16,911 nt of DNA from Thermoplasmata archaeon. Lineage in GTDB: Archaea > Thermoplasmatota > Thermoplasmata > Thermoplasmatales > Thermoplasmataceae. Positions 7,539 through 14,417 of this stretch are shown here, piece by piece. The stretch spans positions 1-16,911 of the forward strand of contig JAJZWN010000026.1 in the NCBI GenBank assembly GCA_021846695.1, read 5' to 3'. The notes under the pieces were generated by a model. It worked only from the letters and a program-made list of their open reading frames with translations. It was not told the origin of the DNA and did no database searches. Numbering within the stretch: the stretch's first letter is position 1; every line of letters begins with the position of its first letter. The position numbers and the translations under genes were made by a program.

Positions 7539-8713
7539 TGCTGAAGATAGGTTTAATCGGAAAGCCAAATGCGGGGAAATCAACATTATTTTCTGCAATT
7601 ACCTCAATTTATGTTGATATAGCAAATTATCCATTTACCACAATCAAACCGAATGTTGGAATTTCTTTTATAAAGGATAAATGCCCGGAAAATGAGATAC
7701 ATTCCAGATGCAATCCCAGAGAGGGGAAATGCATAGATGGAATCAGATATATTCCTGTGGAGATAATTGATGTGCCGGGATTAATTGAAGGAGCAAGTGA
7801 AGGAAAGGGCATGGGCAATGAATTCCTTGACAATATCAGGGACGCTGATATCATTATCAACCTGTTTGATGCATCCGGCATGACAGATGTTGAGGGCAAC
7901 CCTGCAGAGCAGAGACACGACCCGGGTCAGGACATCGATTTTGTATATAGTGAGATAATAAAATGGATGAACGGGAAAGTATCAAAGGACTGGCAGAAAT
8001 TCGCAAGAAAGGAAGATAACAGCCCGGATCGCCTGGAGGTGAAAATGCTCCAGAAGGCTGCAACTTTCGGGATAAATGAAAAGGAAATGATCCTGATCAT
8101 GACCAGAGAGAAATTCCCTGAGAAGCTTATTCACTGGACAGATGAGGACATACAGAGATTCTCTGAGGCGATACTGAAATACGCCAAACCTGTATTTAAT
8201 ATAGGAAATAAGGCTGACATGGTAACGGACGGAGAACTTGAGTCTATTGGAACTGGCAGAGGTAGAATATACTTTATTTCTGCACAGTATGAACTTGTTC
8301 TGGAAAAGGCATTCAAAAATGGATATATTAGGCCTGAGGGCAATGGATTTTCATTTACAGACAAATCCGGAGAGGCACAGAAAACAGTGATTAATGGCAT
8401 CATGGATCGGATAAATGGGAATACAGTAAAACGTTTTTACGATGTCCTGACTGAAATTATAAAATCCCTTGGCTATATTGTGGTATACCCGGTTCTTGAT
8501 GAAACCAGGTGGACGGACAAGAATGGAAACGTTTTACCTGATGCGTATCTTATGAAGGAGGGCGATACTGCCCTGGATCTGGCTTACAGAATACACACAG
8601 ACATCGGAAAAAACTTTATCCGTGCGGTGAATGGCCGAACCCAGAGAGTAATAGGAAAAGATTATAAATTATTAAATAATGACGTTATCAAAATAATTTC
8701 AAATTCAAGGTGA
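7538..8713 (+). CDS. ychF: YchF/OLA1-type P-loop NTPase with TGS domain
   Basis: A 391-residue member of the Obg-related translation-factor NTPases (archaeal COG0012 type), which bind ribosomes. The G domain shows G1 GKPNAGKS (8-15), the YPFTTIKPN effector loop (31-39), G3 DVPGLIEGA (78-86) and NKAD (224-227). A Cys-containing loop (C49, C58, C65 in [13 protein letters not shown]) is usual for archaeal members. An all-helical insert follows, and the C-terminal TGS domain occupies about 315-388 ([19 protein letters not shown]). Archaeal homologues more often read DVAGLVPGA at G3. Whether ATP or GTP is preferred cannot be settled; the intact NKAD permits GTP. It is coupled to UPF0179 upstream and uS12 downstream, which fits a role in translation. 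Confidence 0.9.
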   Translation: MLKIGLIGKPNAGKSTLFSAITSIYVDIANYPFTTIKPNVGISFIKDKCPENEIHSRCNPREGKCIDGIRYIPVEIIDVPGLIEGASEGKGMGNEFLDNIRDADIIINLFDASGMTDVEGNPAEQRHDPGQDIDFVYSEIIKWMNGKVSKDWQKFARKEDNSPDRLEVKMLQKAATFGINEKEMILIMTREKFPEKLIHWTDEDIQRFSEAILKYAKPVFNIGNKADMVTDGELESIGTGRGRIYFISAQYELVLEKAFKNGYIRPEGNGFSFTDKSGEAQKTVINGIMDRINGNTVKRFYDVLTEIIKSLGYIVVYPVLDETRWTDKNGNVLPDAYLMKEGDTALDLAYRIHTDIGKNFIRAVNGRTQRVIGKDYKLLNNDVIKIISNSR

Positions 8714-8714
8714 T
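8709..8714 (+). promoter_or_regulatory. Shine-Dalgarno of rps12, overlapping the ychF stop
   Basis: GGTGAT complements the archaeal 16S 3' end (AUCACC). Its TGA (8711-8713) is also the stop of the upstream gene, and GTG 8718 follows after 3 nt. This supports the GTG start and translational coupling. Confidence 0.7.
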
Positions 8715-8717
8715 ATA

Positions 8718-9146
8718 GTGCCCAATGGTATGAATGCAGGAAAAAAATTAATGAAAGCAAGAAAACATTATGCGTGGTCGGATAGAGATTACAAGAGGAG
8801 AATGCTCGATTTAAGAAGAAAGAGCGATCCTCTCGAGGGATCACCACAGGCTAAGGGCATAGTTATAGAAAAAGTCGGTATAGAGGCAAAGCAGCCTAAC
8901 TCCGGAATCAGGAAATGCGTCAAAATACAGTTAATAAAGAACGGCAGGCAGTTATCTGCCTTTGCACCGGGCGATGGTGCTATAAACTATATAGATGAAC
9001 ATGACGAGGTAATGGTTGAAGGCATAGGCGGAAGGATGGGAAGAAGTAAGGGAGATATCCCTGGAGTCAGATACAAGGTAATTAAGGTAAATGGCATTTC
9101 CCTGAATGAGCTTGTACGTGGAAGAAAGGAGAAAACAGTAAGGTGA
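8718..9146 (+). CDS. rps12: Small ribosomal subunit protein uS12
   Basis: Protein S12 of the 30S decoding centre. The 142 residues match the archaeal form: a basic N-terminal part ([17 protein letters not shown]), [20 protein letters not shown] (35-54), the highly conserved [19 protein letters not shown] (58-76) and [20 protein letters not shown] (93-112). GTG 8718 is preferred over ATG 8730 because the Shine-Dalgarno fits it and because I recall Thermoplasmatales homologues starting with PNG. Archaeal S12 usually reads KQPNSAIRKC, so Ser-Gly here is a mild variant. It is followed after 4 nt by uS7, the classic S12-S7 pair. Confidence 0.96.
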   Translation: MPNGMNAGKKLMKARKHYAWSDRDYKRRMLDLRRKSDPLEGSPQAKGIVIEKVGIEAKQPNSGIRKCVKIQLIKNGRQLSAFAPGDGAINYIDEHDEVMVEGIGGRMGRSKGDIPGVRYKVIKVNGISLNELVRGRKEKTVR

Positions 9147-9147
9147 T
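9142..9147 (+). promoter_or_regulatory. Shine-Dalgarno of rps7, overlapping the rps12 stop
   Basis: GGTGAT with the rps12 TGA (9144-9146) embedded, 3 nt before ATG 9151. The arrangement is identical to that before rps12. Confidence 0.7.
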
Positions 9148-9150
9148 AAT

Positions 9151-9714
9151 ATGGATCAGTTAATAATGAATAAATATGACATTTCAGGAATACAGATAAA
9201 GGATCAGGGACTTGCAACATATATAAATCTCACATCTTACCTTAACCTTGATACAGGCGGCAGATTTTCAAACTACCTTTCTGGAAAAAGGAATATTAAT
9301 ACCATTGAAAGGTTGCTCAACAATCTTATGAGAACAGAGAAATGGACAGGAAAGAAGTACTCTGCATACAGGGTTCTAAGCGAGGCTTTTGATATAATAG
9401 CAACAAAAACAAAACAGAATCCTGTTCAGATTCTTGTGGCTGCCATAGAAAACTCTGCCCCCAGAGAGGAGGTTACCAGATTGAAGTATGGTGGAATTGC
9501 CGTTCCGAAATCAGTTGATGTCTCACCTTCCAGAAGACTTGACGAAGCCCTCAGGAATATAGCCCGTGGAGCAACAAAGGCATCTTTCAAGCACAAAACA
9601 CACATAGAAGAATGCCTTGCAAGCGAAATTATGCTTGCAGCAAGAAATGATGCAAATTCATTTGCAATAAGCAAGAAAGAGGAAATTGAAAGAGTAGCTG
9701 CCTCTGCTAGATAA
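9151..9714 (+). CDS. rps7: Small ribosomal subunit protein uS7
   Basis: Protein S7 nucleates assembly of the 30S head and binds the 3' domain of 16S rRNA. The 187-residue archaeal/eukaryal-type form shows the central [16 protein letters not shown] region (46-61), [19 protein letters not shown] (100-118), the [20 protein letters not shown] hairpin (124-143) and the [18 protein letters not shown] end typical of archaea. The start is fixed by GGTGAT 3 nt upstream. No EF-2 or EF-1 alpha gene follows, unlike many archaeal str operons; the next gene is on the other strand. Confidence 0.96.
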   Translation: MDQLIMNKYDISGIQIKDQGLATYINLTSYLNLDTGGRFSNYLSGKRNINTIERLLNNLMRTEKWTGKKYSAYRVLSEAFDIIATKTKQNPVQILVAAIENSAPREEVTRLKYGGIAVPKSVDVSPSRRLDEALRNIARGATKASFKHKTHIEECLASEIMLAARNDANSFAISKKEEIERVAASAR

Positions 9715-9739
9715 ATTTATACTATCCACAGAGTTTATT

Positions 9740-9783
9740 CCTTATATTTTTATTTAAAATATGCCTATCTGTATTTTTATTGT
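9740..9783 (+). terminator. T-rich termination region after rps7
   Basis: Two T-rich runs (about 9744-9755 and 9772-9785) with little G+C lie between the rps7 stop and the convergent gene. Archaeal termination mostly needs U-tracts only. No strong hairpin is visible. Confidence 0.4.
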
Positions 9784-9813
9784 TTTAACTGGATAAAGAT
9801 GAACGGTATATTT

Positions 9814-10332
9814 TTAAGAATAGATGCTCAAAGCCACCATCATAATTACTATAACAATTAGAAGGACCATTGTAATCATTGAATATATGTGTGTAACTTT
9901 CCTGATTTTTTTGACCTCATCAAATTTGCCCTGTTCATTAAGCCTCACTATGAGCTTTCCATGATATAAGTTGTTTCCATACATGATAATAATCATAATA
10001 ACTATGATTATTTCAGCCACCAGCAAAATTTTGCCACCGGTACTGCTGAGGTACATGGACGGATTTAAAATATATTTATAGGTCATCAGAAGCCCTGTAA
10101 GAATCAACAGCCCCAGCGTTAAGTTTGTCCAGAATGCAAAACGGTGGCCAACAAACCCCAGTAGCCTGGTTCGGAGCTTATCATCATTCATCTTATAGGA
10201 TTCTGGCCATAAAATCAGCCATATAAATATTGACCCGCCTACAAAGGTAATTGCAGAAAGCACATGCACAGAAAGCAAGATTAAAAACAGAACCTTATGT
10301 AATGCCGGAGATATGATTAAACCGTAATACAT
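9814..10332 (-). CDS. CopD-like four-helix membrane protein with histidines
   Basis: 172 residues with hydrophobic segments at about 14-42, 66-87, 101-118 and 147-170. The first helix reads SVHVLSAITFVGGSIFIW (21-38), close to the LHxxxxxxWVGG pattern of CopD-type membrane proteins. HRFAFWTNLTLGLLILTG (63-80) also resembles that family. Histidines H12, H23, H63, H124 and H148 could bind heme or a metal; this is inference. The CopD assignment is tentative, and a HemJ- or cytochrome-like role is possible. I use ATG 10332 rather than TTG 10335. The upstream TATA box suggests a single-gene, leaderless mRNA. Confidence 0.65.
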   Translation of the reverse strand: MYYGLIISPALHKVLFLILLSVHVLSAITFVGGSIFIWLILWPESYKMNDDKLRTRLLGFVGHRFAFWTNLTLGLLILTGLLMTYKYILNPSMYLSSTGGKILLVAEIIIVIMIIIMYGNNLYHGKLIVRLNEQGKFDEVKKIRKVTHIYSMITMVLLIVIVIMMVALSIYS

Positions 10333-10350
10333 CAAAGTTAATTATTTACA

Positions 10351-10362
10351 TATATATTAAAT
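10351..10362 (-). promoter_or_regulatory. TATA box of the CopD-like gene
   Basis: ATTTAATATATA on the minus strand is centred about 24 nt before ATG 10332. Confidence 0.5.
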
Positions 10363-10406
10363 GTAACTTCTTTTCCACGGTTTTGGCCAGTATCCTGCTT
10401 TTAAGG

Positions 10407-10856
10407 TCAATTTTTTTCCAGGAGTTTTATATTGAGCACCTTTTCCAATTTTCTCGCCGTGCCTATATCCGGAAGCAGCTCCCCACGTTCTATATTAGAA
10501 AGAACGTTTTTACGCTCAAATATTTTCTTGGCCAGGTCATCCTGGGTCATATTCATTGCCTCCCGCCTATTTTTTATTAATTCTGCATAATCCTCAACAA
10601 CATCAAAATCCTCAACATTTTCTTTTCTTGCAGGCTTCTTCGCAGGTGCTGGCTTTTTAAATGGTTTCTTATATGTTACCACATTGACTTTCTTCTCAGG
10701 AAATTTTATTGTTATGCTTTCACTTATTTTATTGAGTTTCTTCTCCTCAACTGGATCTCCAAATTTTGCACATTTTGGGCATACATTAAGTATGGCACCT
10801 GAAATGCGTACCTTGATTAATTTATCGCTTGGTTCTCCGCACATTTCACAGTTCAT
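10407..10856 (-). CDS. mbf1: Multiprotein bridging factor 1 (archaeal MBF1), zinc ribbon plus HTH
   Basis: 149 residues. An N-terminal zinc ribbon has C3 and C6 (CEMCG) and C26 and C29 (CPKC). A basic linker rich in Lys, Pro and Ala covers about 60-78. A Cro/C1-type helix-turn-helix covers about 90-145 (LIKNRREAMNMTQDDLAKKI and RKNVLSNIERGELLPD). This order is diagnostic of archaeal MBF1. In eukaryotes MBF1 bridges TBP and activators; in archaea it binds the small ribosomal subunit and appears to act in translation. It has its own promoter and is not linked to obvious partners here. Confidence 0.92.
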   Translation of the reverse strand: MNCEMCGEPSDKLIKVRISGAILNVCPKCAKFGDPVEEKKLNKISESITIKFPEKKVNVVTYKKPFKKPAPAKKPARKENVEDFDVVEDYAELIKNRREAMNMTQDDLAKKIFERKNVLSNIERGELLPDIGTARKLEKVLNIKLLEKN

Positions 10857-10874
10857 AATAATATATGCCTATCT

Positions 10875-10883
10875 GAAATATAG
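10875..10883 (-). promoter_or_regulatory. TATA-like element of mbf1
   Basis: CTATATTTC on the minus strand is centred 23 nt before ATG 10856. Confidence 0.4.
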
Positions 10884-11014
10884 ATTTTATCCAAATGGCA
10901 TCCTCCCATGGCGAACGCTGGAGGCTTACAGTTTAAGAGTTAGAAATATTTGAATCAATGTGAGAAATTGTATGATAAATTTATATTTGAATAATTTAAA
11001 AATAATCTTAGGTC

Positions 11015-11027
11015 TTTCCCGGGGAAA
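11015..11027 (-). terminator. Compact G+C palindrome just after a stop codon
   Basis: TTTCCCGGGGAAA directly abuts the TAA (11028-11030) of the minus-strand gene, and A/T-rich sequence follows. It could be a 3'-end signal. With arms of 6 nt and a single central base it cannot form a relaxed hairpin loop, so a protein-binding palindrome is an alternative. Confidence 0.3.
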
Positions 11028-11363
11028 TTACAGTGAATAATACCAGGGATAAACACTGGTTGCACTGATAGTCTTCCCTAAAAACCCGTTATTGTATTTA
11101 CCATGTGCAAGTATGTGGGTTCCAACTGCCGGTGCTGACCCATTAAAGGTTATATAGAAGTACTGGCCGGAATCGCTGATCTGTACAACACTTGTATTAT
11201 CGTATTCAAACCTGTGGTCCACAGTTCCATACACATAATATGTGTTGCCGCTATGCATTGATCCCGGGCTGGCTGCAATTGCAAGCGGGATTATACCGTA
11301 GGCAATCAATATGACTATAATAATGACCAAAACTGCCACTAATTTCTTTTCTCTTTTCTTCAT
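11028..11363 (-). CDS. Membrane-anchored or secreted small beta-rich protein, possible OB fold
   Basis: 111 residues. A basic N-terminus (KKREKK, 2-7) is followed by a hydrophobic segment (8-31) that ends in small residues. The remaining 80 residues are exported, Tyr/Gly/Ser/Asn-rich and beta-like (YYVYGTVDHRFEYDN, YFYITFNGSAPAVGTHILAH). The alternation, and a V-x-G pattern early in the domain, recall OB-fold periplasmic proteins such as CcmE or tRNA_anti-like domains. No heme-binding His motif of CcmE is present, so this remains a fold guess. ATG 11363 fits the TATA box; the TTG at 11378 does not. The protein would face the acidic exterior. Confidence 0.65.
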   Translation of the reverse strand: MKKREKKLVAVLVIIIVILIAYGIIPLAIAASPGSMHSGNTYYVYGTVDHRFEYDNTSVVQISDSGQYFYITFNGSAPAVGTHILAHGKYNNGFLGKTISATSVYPWYYSL

Positions 11364-11384
11364 GGTAATTGTATGCAAATTGAA

Positions 11385-11393
11385 GTATAAAAA
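11385..11393 (-). promoter_or_regulatory. TATA box of the small exported-protein gene
   Basis: TTTTTATAC on the minus strand is centred 26 nt before ATG 11363. Confidence 0.5.
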
Positions 11394-11427
11394 ATATTTG
11401 GAGCTACTCTATGATCTTTTTGGGAAG

Positions 11428-11436
11428 TTATATATT
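11428..11436 (+). promoter_or_regulatory. TATA box of flpA
   Basis: TTATATATT is centred 25 nt before ATG 11457, predicting a leaderless mRNA. Confidence 0.5.
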
Positions 11437-11456
11437 TTTATTGACTATAAAGAGCT

Positions 11457-12122
11457 ATGAAGAAGCATAACCATCCACTGAAAATACAGAATAATAGAAT
11501 TCTAATGGATAAAAACAGGATTTATACGGCAACCGCATATAACCAATCAGTATATGGAGAGAAGATCAGAAGATCGGGAAATGTGTATTTCAGAGAATGG
11601 AATCCCAGAAGAAGCAAGTTAGCCGCTGCCATACTTAAGGGATTTTCAAGCATGCCTATAGAAGAGAATTCGTCAGTGCTCTATCTCGGGGCATCAACAG
11701 GCACCACGGTAAGCCACGTTGCAGATATTTCATACAGGGGCAGTGTATTTGCAGTTGAATTCTCATATGATTCGTTTGTCAAGCTGTACGATCTTGCAAG
11801 AAGAAGGAATAATATCTTTCCTATACTGGAGGATGCAAATATGCCCGAGAAATATCAGTTTTTTGTGGGGAATCCTGATATCATATACCAGGATATTGCA
11901 CAGAGGAACCAGGTACATATTTTCAATGAAAATGCAAAAATATTTTCAACTACCAAAAAAGCGATGTTAATTATAAAGGCCAGGGCAATAGCGTCTAACA
12001 GAACCGATAGAAGCATTATCAATTCTGCAGTAAGAGAAATCAAGGATTTCAAAGTAAGGGAGATAATAGACCTCAAACCATATGATGTTGGAAATTATTT
12101 TGTATATCTTGATAAGAACTAA
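11457..12122 (+). CDS. flpA: Fibrillarin-like rRNA/tRNA 2'-O-methyltransferase
   Basis: The methyltransferase of box C/D ribonucleoproteins, which uses S-adenosylmethionine to methylate ribose 2'-OH groups at sites chosen by guide RNAs. The 221 residues carry YFREWNPRRSKLAAAI (44-59), the SAM-binding VLYLGASTGTT (74-84), AVEFS with E101, EDANMP with D126, YQDIAQ with D146 and IIKARAI with K174. The expected catalytic tetrad is Lys-Asp-Lys-His. K54, D146 and K174 are present, but the C-terminal PYxxDH motif reads PYDVGN (208-213), so Asn213 replaces His. The usual partner gene nop5 is not adjacent. ATG 11457 fits the TATA box. Confidence 0.93.
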   Translation: MKKHNHPLKIQNNRILMDKNRIYTATAYNQSVYGEKIRRSGNVYFREWNPRRSKLAAAILKGFSSMPIEENSSVLYLGASTGTTVSHVADISYRGSVFAVEFSYDSFVKLYDLARRRNNIFPILEDANMPEKYQFFVGNPDIIYQDIAQRNQVHIFNENAKIFSTTKKAMLIIKARAIASNRTDRSIINSAVREIKDFKVREIIDLKPYDVGNYFVYLDKN

Positions 12123-12352
12123 CATGCATGCCACTTCTATTGATAAAAATATTAAAATTTAAATAATTATATTATTCATAAAACTTCTGGCTTGAAATAT
12201 TTTATTTCCTTATAAATTTTACATTTATTTATTTTTATTATAATTTTTGAAATAAATAATTTTTTCATATTAAATATATATTTAATTTGACATGAAAAGA
12301 CATTAGAAAAGGTTATATAGTTCTCTTTTTTATATCATATAAGGTAAGAGAC
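12123..12352 (+). other. Very AT-rich intergenic region with an 18-bp palindrome
   Basis: I see no gene or structured RNA here. The region is almost all A and T. It holds the perfect palindrome ATTAAATATATATTTAAT (12269-12286) about 40 nt before the TATA box of the next gene. That position would suit a regulator site, but the base composition makes such palindromes easier to get by chance. Confidence 0.35.
12328..12336 (+). promoter_or_regulatory. TATA box of the 93-aa protein gene
   Basis: TTTTATATC is centred 22-24 nt before TTG 12353. The same TTTATATC word precedes the ROK kinase start. Confidence 0.5.
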
Positions 12353-12634
12353 TTGAAAATAGAAGTTGGAGAAAAATATGATTTCGAAATAGAGAGGTCG
12401 GACATAGAGAACGTGGTGGAGGGTTCGGTAATCGCAACATATTACAGCCTTGGCAACCCTATATATGTCGAGTTAATCATCAACAGGAGCCTGTCAAGAG
12501 AAATCAACAAATTCTTTGCAAACACAGAGAAAAAATCAGCAATAATATCAATAGAAAGAATATCAAAATCAAAATACAGGATAACCCCTACAATAGTGAT
12601 ACTTAACAGGCAGAGAGGTGCTCTCCAGAAATAA
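12353..12634 (+). CDS. 93-aa protein of unknown function
   Basis: I do not recognise this protein. It is Ile-rich with alternating hydrophobic and charged residues (KIEVGEKYDFEIERSDIENV near the start), which suggests a small beta-rich fold. There are no Cys or His, no membrane segment and no signal peptide. The predicted charge is slightly basic towards the C-terminus (KSKYR, LNRQRGALQK). It starts with TTG, supported by a TATA box at the leaderless distance, and there is no in-frame ATG upstream. It stands alone between two AT-rich gaps. Codon use looks like its neighbours, so I think it is real, probably lineage-specific. Confidence 0.65.
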   Translation: MKIEVGEKYDFEIERSDIENVVEGSVIATYYSLGNPIYVELIINRSLSREINKFFANTEKKSAIISIERISKSKYRITPTIVILNRQRGALQK

Positions 12635-12956
12635 CAGATCTATCTCTATATATCATTTTAACTTCTTACGGAGTTATTAATGGTTTATTTTATTTTTAAT
12701 GGTTATTACGCCAATAATGCACGCTAAAGGGAAATATTATGGTTTTTATTAACCTGGCAATAATATTTATGCGGTACAAATAATTTCAATATACTCAGTA
12801 TATGCCCGGGAATGTGGATGTACCTCAATTTTTCGATTATTTATAGAATATCTCAGTATAATGTTTCGATTTCGTACATATTATTGATGAAATTGTCGAA
12901 ATATTAATTCAAAAACTTTATATACTGTTTTTATAATGCATAATTTGGTCTTTCTA
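12635..12956 (+). other. Non-coding region rich in short inverted and direct repeats
   Basis: No ORF longer than about 17 codons is convincing before ATG 12957. Visible structure: AAATATTAT (12732-12740) with its inverse ATAATATTT (12760-12768); the near-palindrome ATATACT-C-AGTATAT (12789-12803); TTTCGATT twice in direct order (12831-12838, 12864-12871); TCGAAA (12896-12901) as the inverse of TTTCGA; CTCAGTATA twice (near 12794 and 12852). I cannot match it to SRP RNA, RNase P RNA, a tRNA or a box C/D RNA. Confidence 0.4.
12928..12936 (+). promoter_or_regulatory. TATA box of the 43-aa small ORF
   Basis: TTTTTATAA is centred 24 nt before ATG 12957. A second TATA-like word (TTTATATAC) lies near 12917-12925. 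Confidence 0.45.
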
Positions 12957-13088
12957 ATGTCACTATACAGAAAGAAAGGAAAGGATGAATTAGATGAAGA
13001 AGCCAGCTATGAAGAATTAGAAAAAGATATATGGAGAGAAGATAAAAATAATTCAGGGAGAAAGTCTGGTCCTGTCTCTAGGAAATAA
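12957..13088 (+). CDS. Small highly charged protein, 43 aa
   Basis: ATG 12957 to TAA 13086-13088 encodes 43 residues. They begin MSLYRKKGKDELDEEASYEE and end with a basic tail (GRKSGPVSRK). The middle is strongly charged and probably helical (ELDEEASYEELEKDIWRED). There are no Cys, membrane segments or known motifs. Support comes from a TATA box at the leaderless distance, an ATG start and a purine-rich codon pattern like other genes here. The last 36 nt overlap, in the opposite direction, the conserved end of aspS, so part of its sequence is constrained by that gene. A chance ORF remains possible. Confidence 0.5.
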   Translation: MSLYRKKGKDELDEEASYEELEKDIWREDKNNSGRKSGPVSRK

Positions 13089-14336
13089 TGTCGATTCTCT
13101 GACATTGTTTAAACCGAGGAGGTTCATCACAAGCCGTTCGAGGCCAAGCCCCCATCCGGCATGCGGTGGCATTCCATATTTAAATGCCTTTTCGTAAAAT
13201 TCAAAGTCGTTTTTATTGAGCCCTTTTTTCATAAAGTTTTCTTCCAGCATCCTGTAATTATGCACCCTCTGTGCACCTGAAGTTACCTCTATATCGTTCA
13301 GCTGCAGGTCAAATGATTTCGTTATTTCCGGATTGGTATCAGGGTGCGTATAAAATGGCCTCATGGCAGAAGGCCATCCTGTAATAAAATAAAAACCATT
13401 GAATTTTTGTGCCAGTATTTTGTTTGCCTCAGGGGAAAAATCATCACCAAAGGAGAGTTTCAGACCATGATCATTGAGGTATCCCAATGCCTCTTCATAT
13501 GTTATTCTCGGGAATGGCGGATCAAGCCTGCTCACGTGGTATCCAGATCTTTCAAGTTCAGCACCCATGACATCAATGGTTCTGTTAACAGCATACGATA
13601 TGGCCCGCTCCAGGTATTCCATTGCCTTTCTGTCATCAATAAATGCCGCTTCCATATCTATAGAGGTAAATTCGTTGAGGTGCCTGACTGTATTCTCTTT
13701 TTCCGCCCTGAATGCAGGACCGACCTCAAACACCTTATCAAATCCTGACCCTATAAGTATTTCCTTGTAGAGCTGCGGTGACTGGTTCAGATATGCCTGC
13801 TTTTCGAAATACTCTACACGGAACAGGTCTGCACCCCCTTCAGTGGCCGCCCCTACTATTTTTGGAGTATGCACCTCTATGAAATTTTCCCTGTTCATAT
13901 ACTCCCTTATGCCGAATAAAAGCTGGCTTTCAAATTTGAATATAACAAGATGTTCAGGCTTCCTTAAATCCAGGAAACGGTTATTCAGCCTAGTATCGAA
14001 ATCTGCTGATACCCTGTCGATAACTCCCAGAGGGAGAGGTGTGTCCGCAATAGAAAGTATTTCTACACCTGTAGCCAGAATTTCAGTTCCTGACCTGCTC
14101 ACACTCTTTTTGTTCAGTATACCATGGACAGAAATAACTGACTCCCTTGTTATTTCATATAGCTCATCATAATTTGTAATGCTGCCTTTTTTCACGGTTA
14201 CCTGAATCTGGCCGGTACTGTCCCGGACAATAATAAACATCAGGTTTTTTATCTTCCTTAGCTCCTGAATCCAGCCCTGTAGCGTAACCTCCTTCCCATC
14301 ATCCAGTGTTTCTGTATCGGCAATATAAGTTCTCAT
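13053..14336 (-). CDS. aspS: Aspartyl-tRNA synthetase, archaeal type (possibly non-discriminating)
   Basis: A class IIb synthetase that charges tRNA-Asp. The 427-residue length is that of archaeal AspRS, which lacks the bacterial insert. An N-terminal OB anticodon-binding domain (1-100, VTLQGWIQELRKIKNLMF) precedes the catalytic core with TPKIVGAATEGGADLF (157-172), motif 2 FEVGPAFRAEKENTVRHLNE (203-222, R210) and motif 3 GWGLGLERLVMNLLG (394-408, R401), ending in the conserved LFPRDRTRLSP. At the position of the Trp typical of Asp-specific archaeal enzymes (second aromatic of GWxW) this protein has Gln24. Non-discriminating enzymes also lack that Trp, usually having His. It may therefore charge tRNA-Asn with Asp for GatCAB repair; this is inference. 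Confidence 0.95.
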   Translation of the reverse strand: MRTYIADTETLDDGKEVTLQGWIQELRKIKNLMFIIVRDSTGQIQVTVKKGSITNYDELYEITRESVISVHGILNKKSVSRSGTEILATGVEILSIADTPLPLGVIDRVSADFDTRLNNRFLDLRKPEHLVIFKFESQLLFGIREYMNRENFIEVHTPKIVGAATEGGADLFRVEYFEKQAYLNQSPQLYKEILIGSGFDKVFEVGPAFRAEKENTVRHLNEFTSIDMEAAFIDDRKAMEYLERAISYAVNRTIDVMGAELERSGYHVSRLDPPFPRITYEEALGYLNDHGLKLSFGDDFSPEANKILAQKFNGFYFITGWPSAMRPFYTHPDTNPEITKSFDLQLNDIEVTSGAQRVHNYRMLEENFMKKGLNKNDFEFYEKAFKYGMPPHAGWGLGLERLVMNLLGLNNVRESTLFPRDRTRLSP

Positions 14337-14354
14337 CCTTATGGTATATTTATC

Positions 14355-14364
14355 TATTATTAAA
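14355..14364 (-). promoter_or_regulatory. TATA box of aspS
   Basis: TTTAATAATA on the minus strand is centred 24 nt before ATG 14336. An AAGG directly before the ATG is too close to act as a Shine-Dalgarno. Confidence 0.45.
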
Positions 14365-14417
14365 TTCTTTAAGTTTTTTTTAGCAAACTATAACTATCCA
14401 TTTAGGTTTTATGATTG

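Noticed and set aside
9759..10875. Thirteen-base word ATATGCCTATCTG at 9759-9771 and again at 10863-10875
   Set aside because: In 17 kb of biased composition one or two such matches are expected by chance, and the flanks do not match.
10890..10945. CCTCC…GGAGG stretch considered as a tRNA or small RNA
   Set aside because: Only a 5-bp stem forms, there is no T-loop or anticodon arm, and no box C/D motif is present.
12789..12803. Near-palindrome considered as the dif site for XerA
   Set aside because: Archaeal dif has about 11-bp arms around a 6-bp centre. This one has 7-bp arms and a 1-nt centre, and no other intergenic sequence I checked fits better.
13344..13748. 134-aa plus-strand ORF opposite aspS
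   Set aside because: It is a shadow of the well-conserved aspS reading frame, with no motif of its own.
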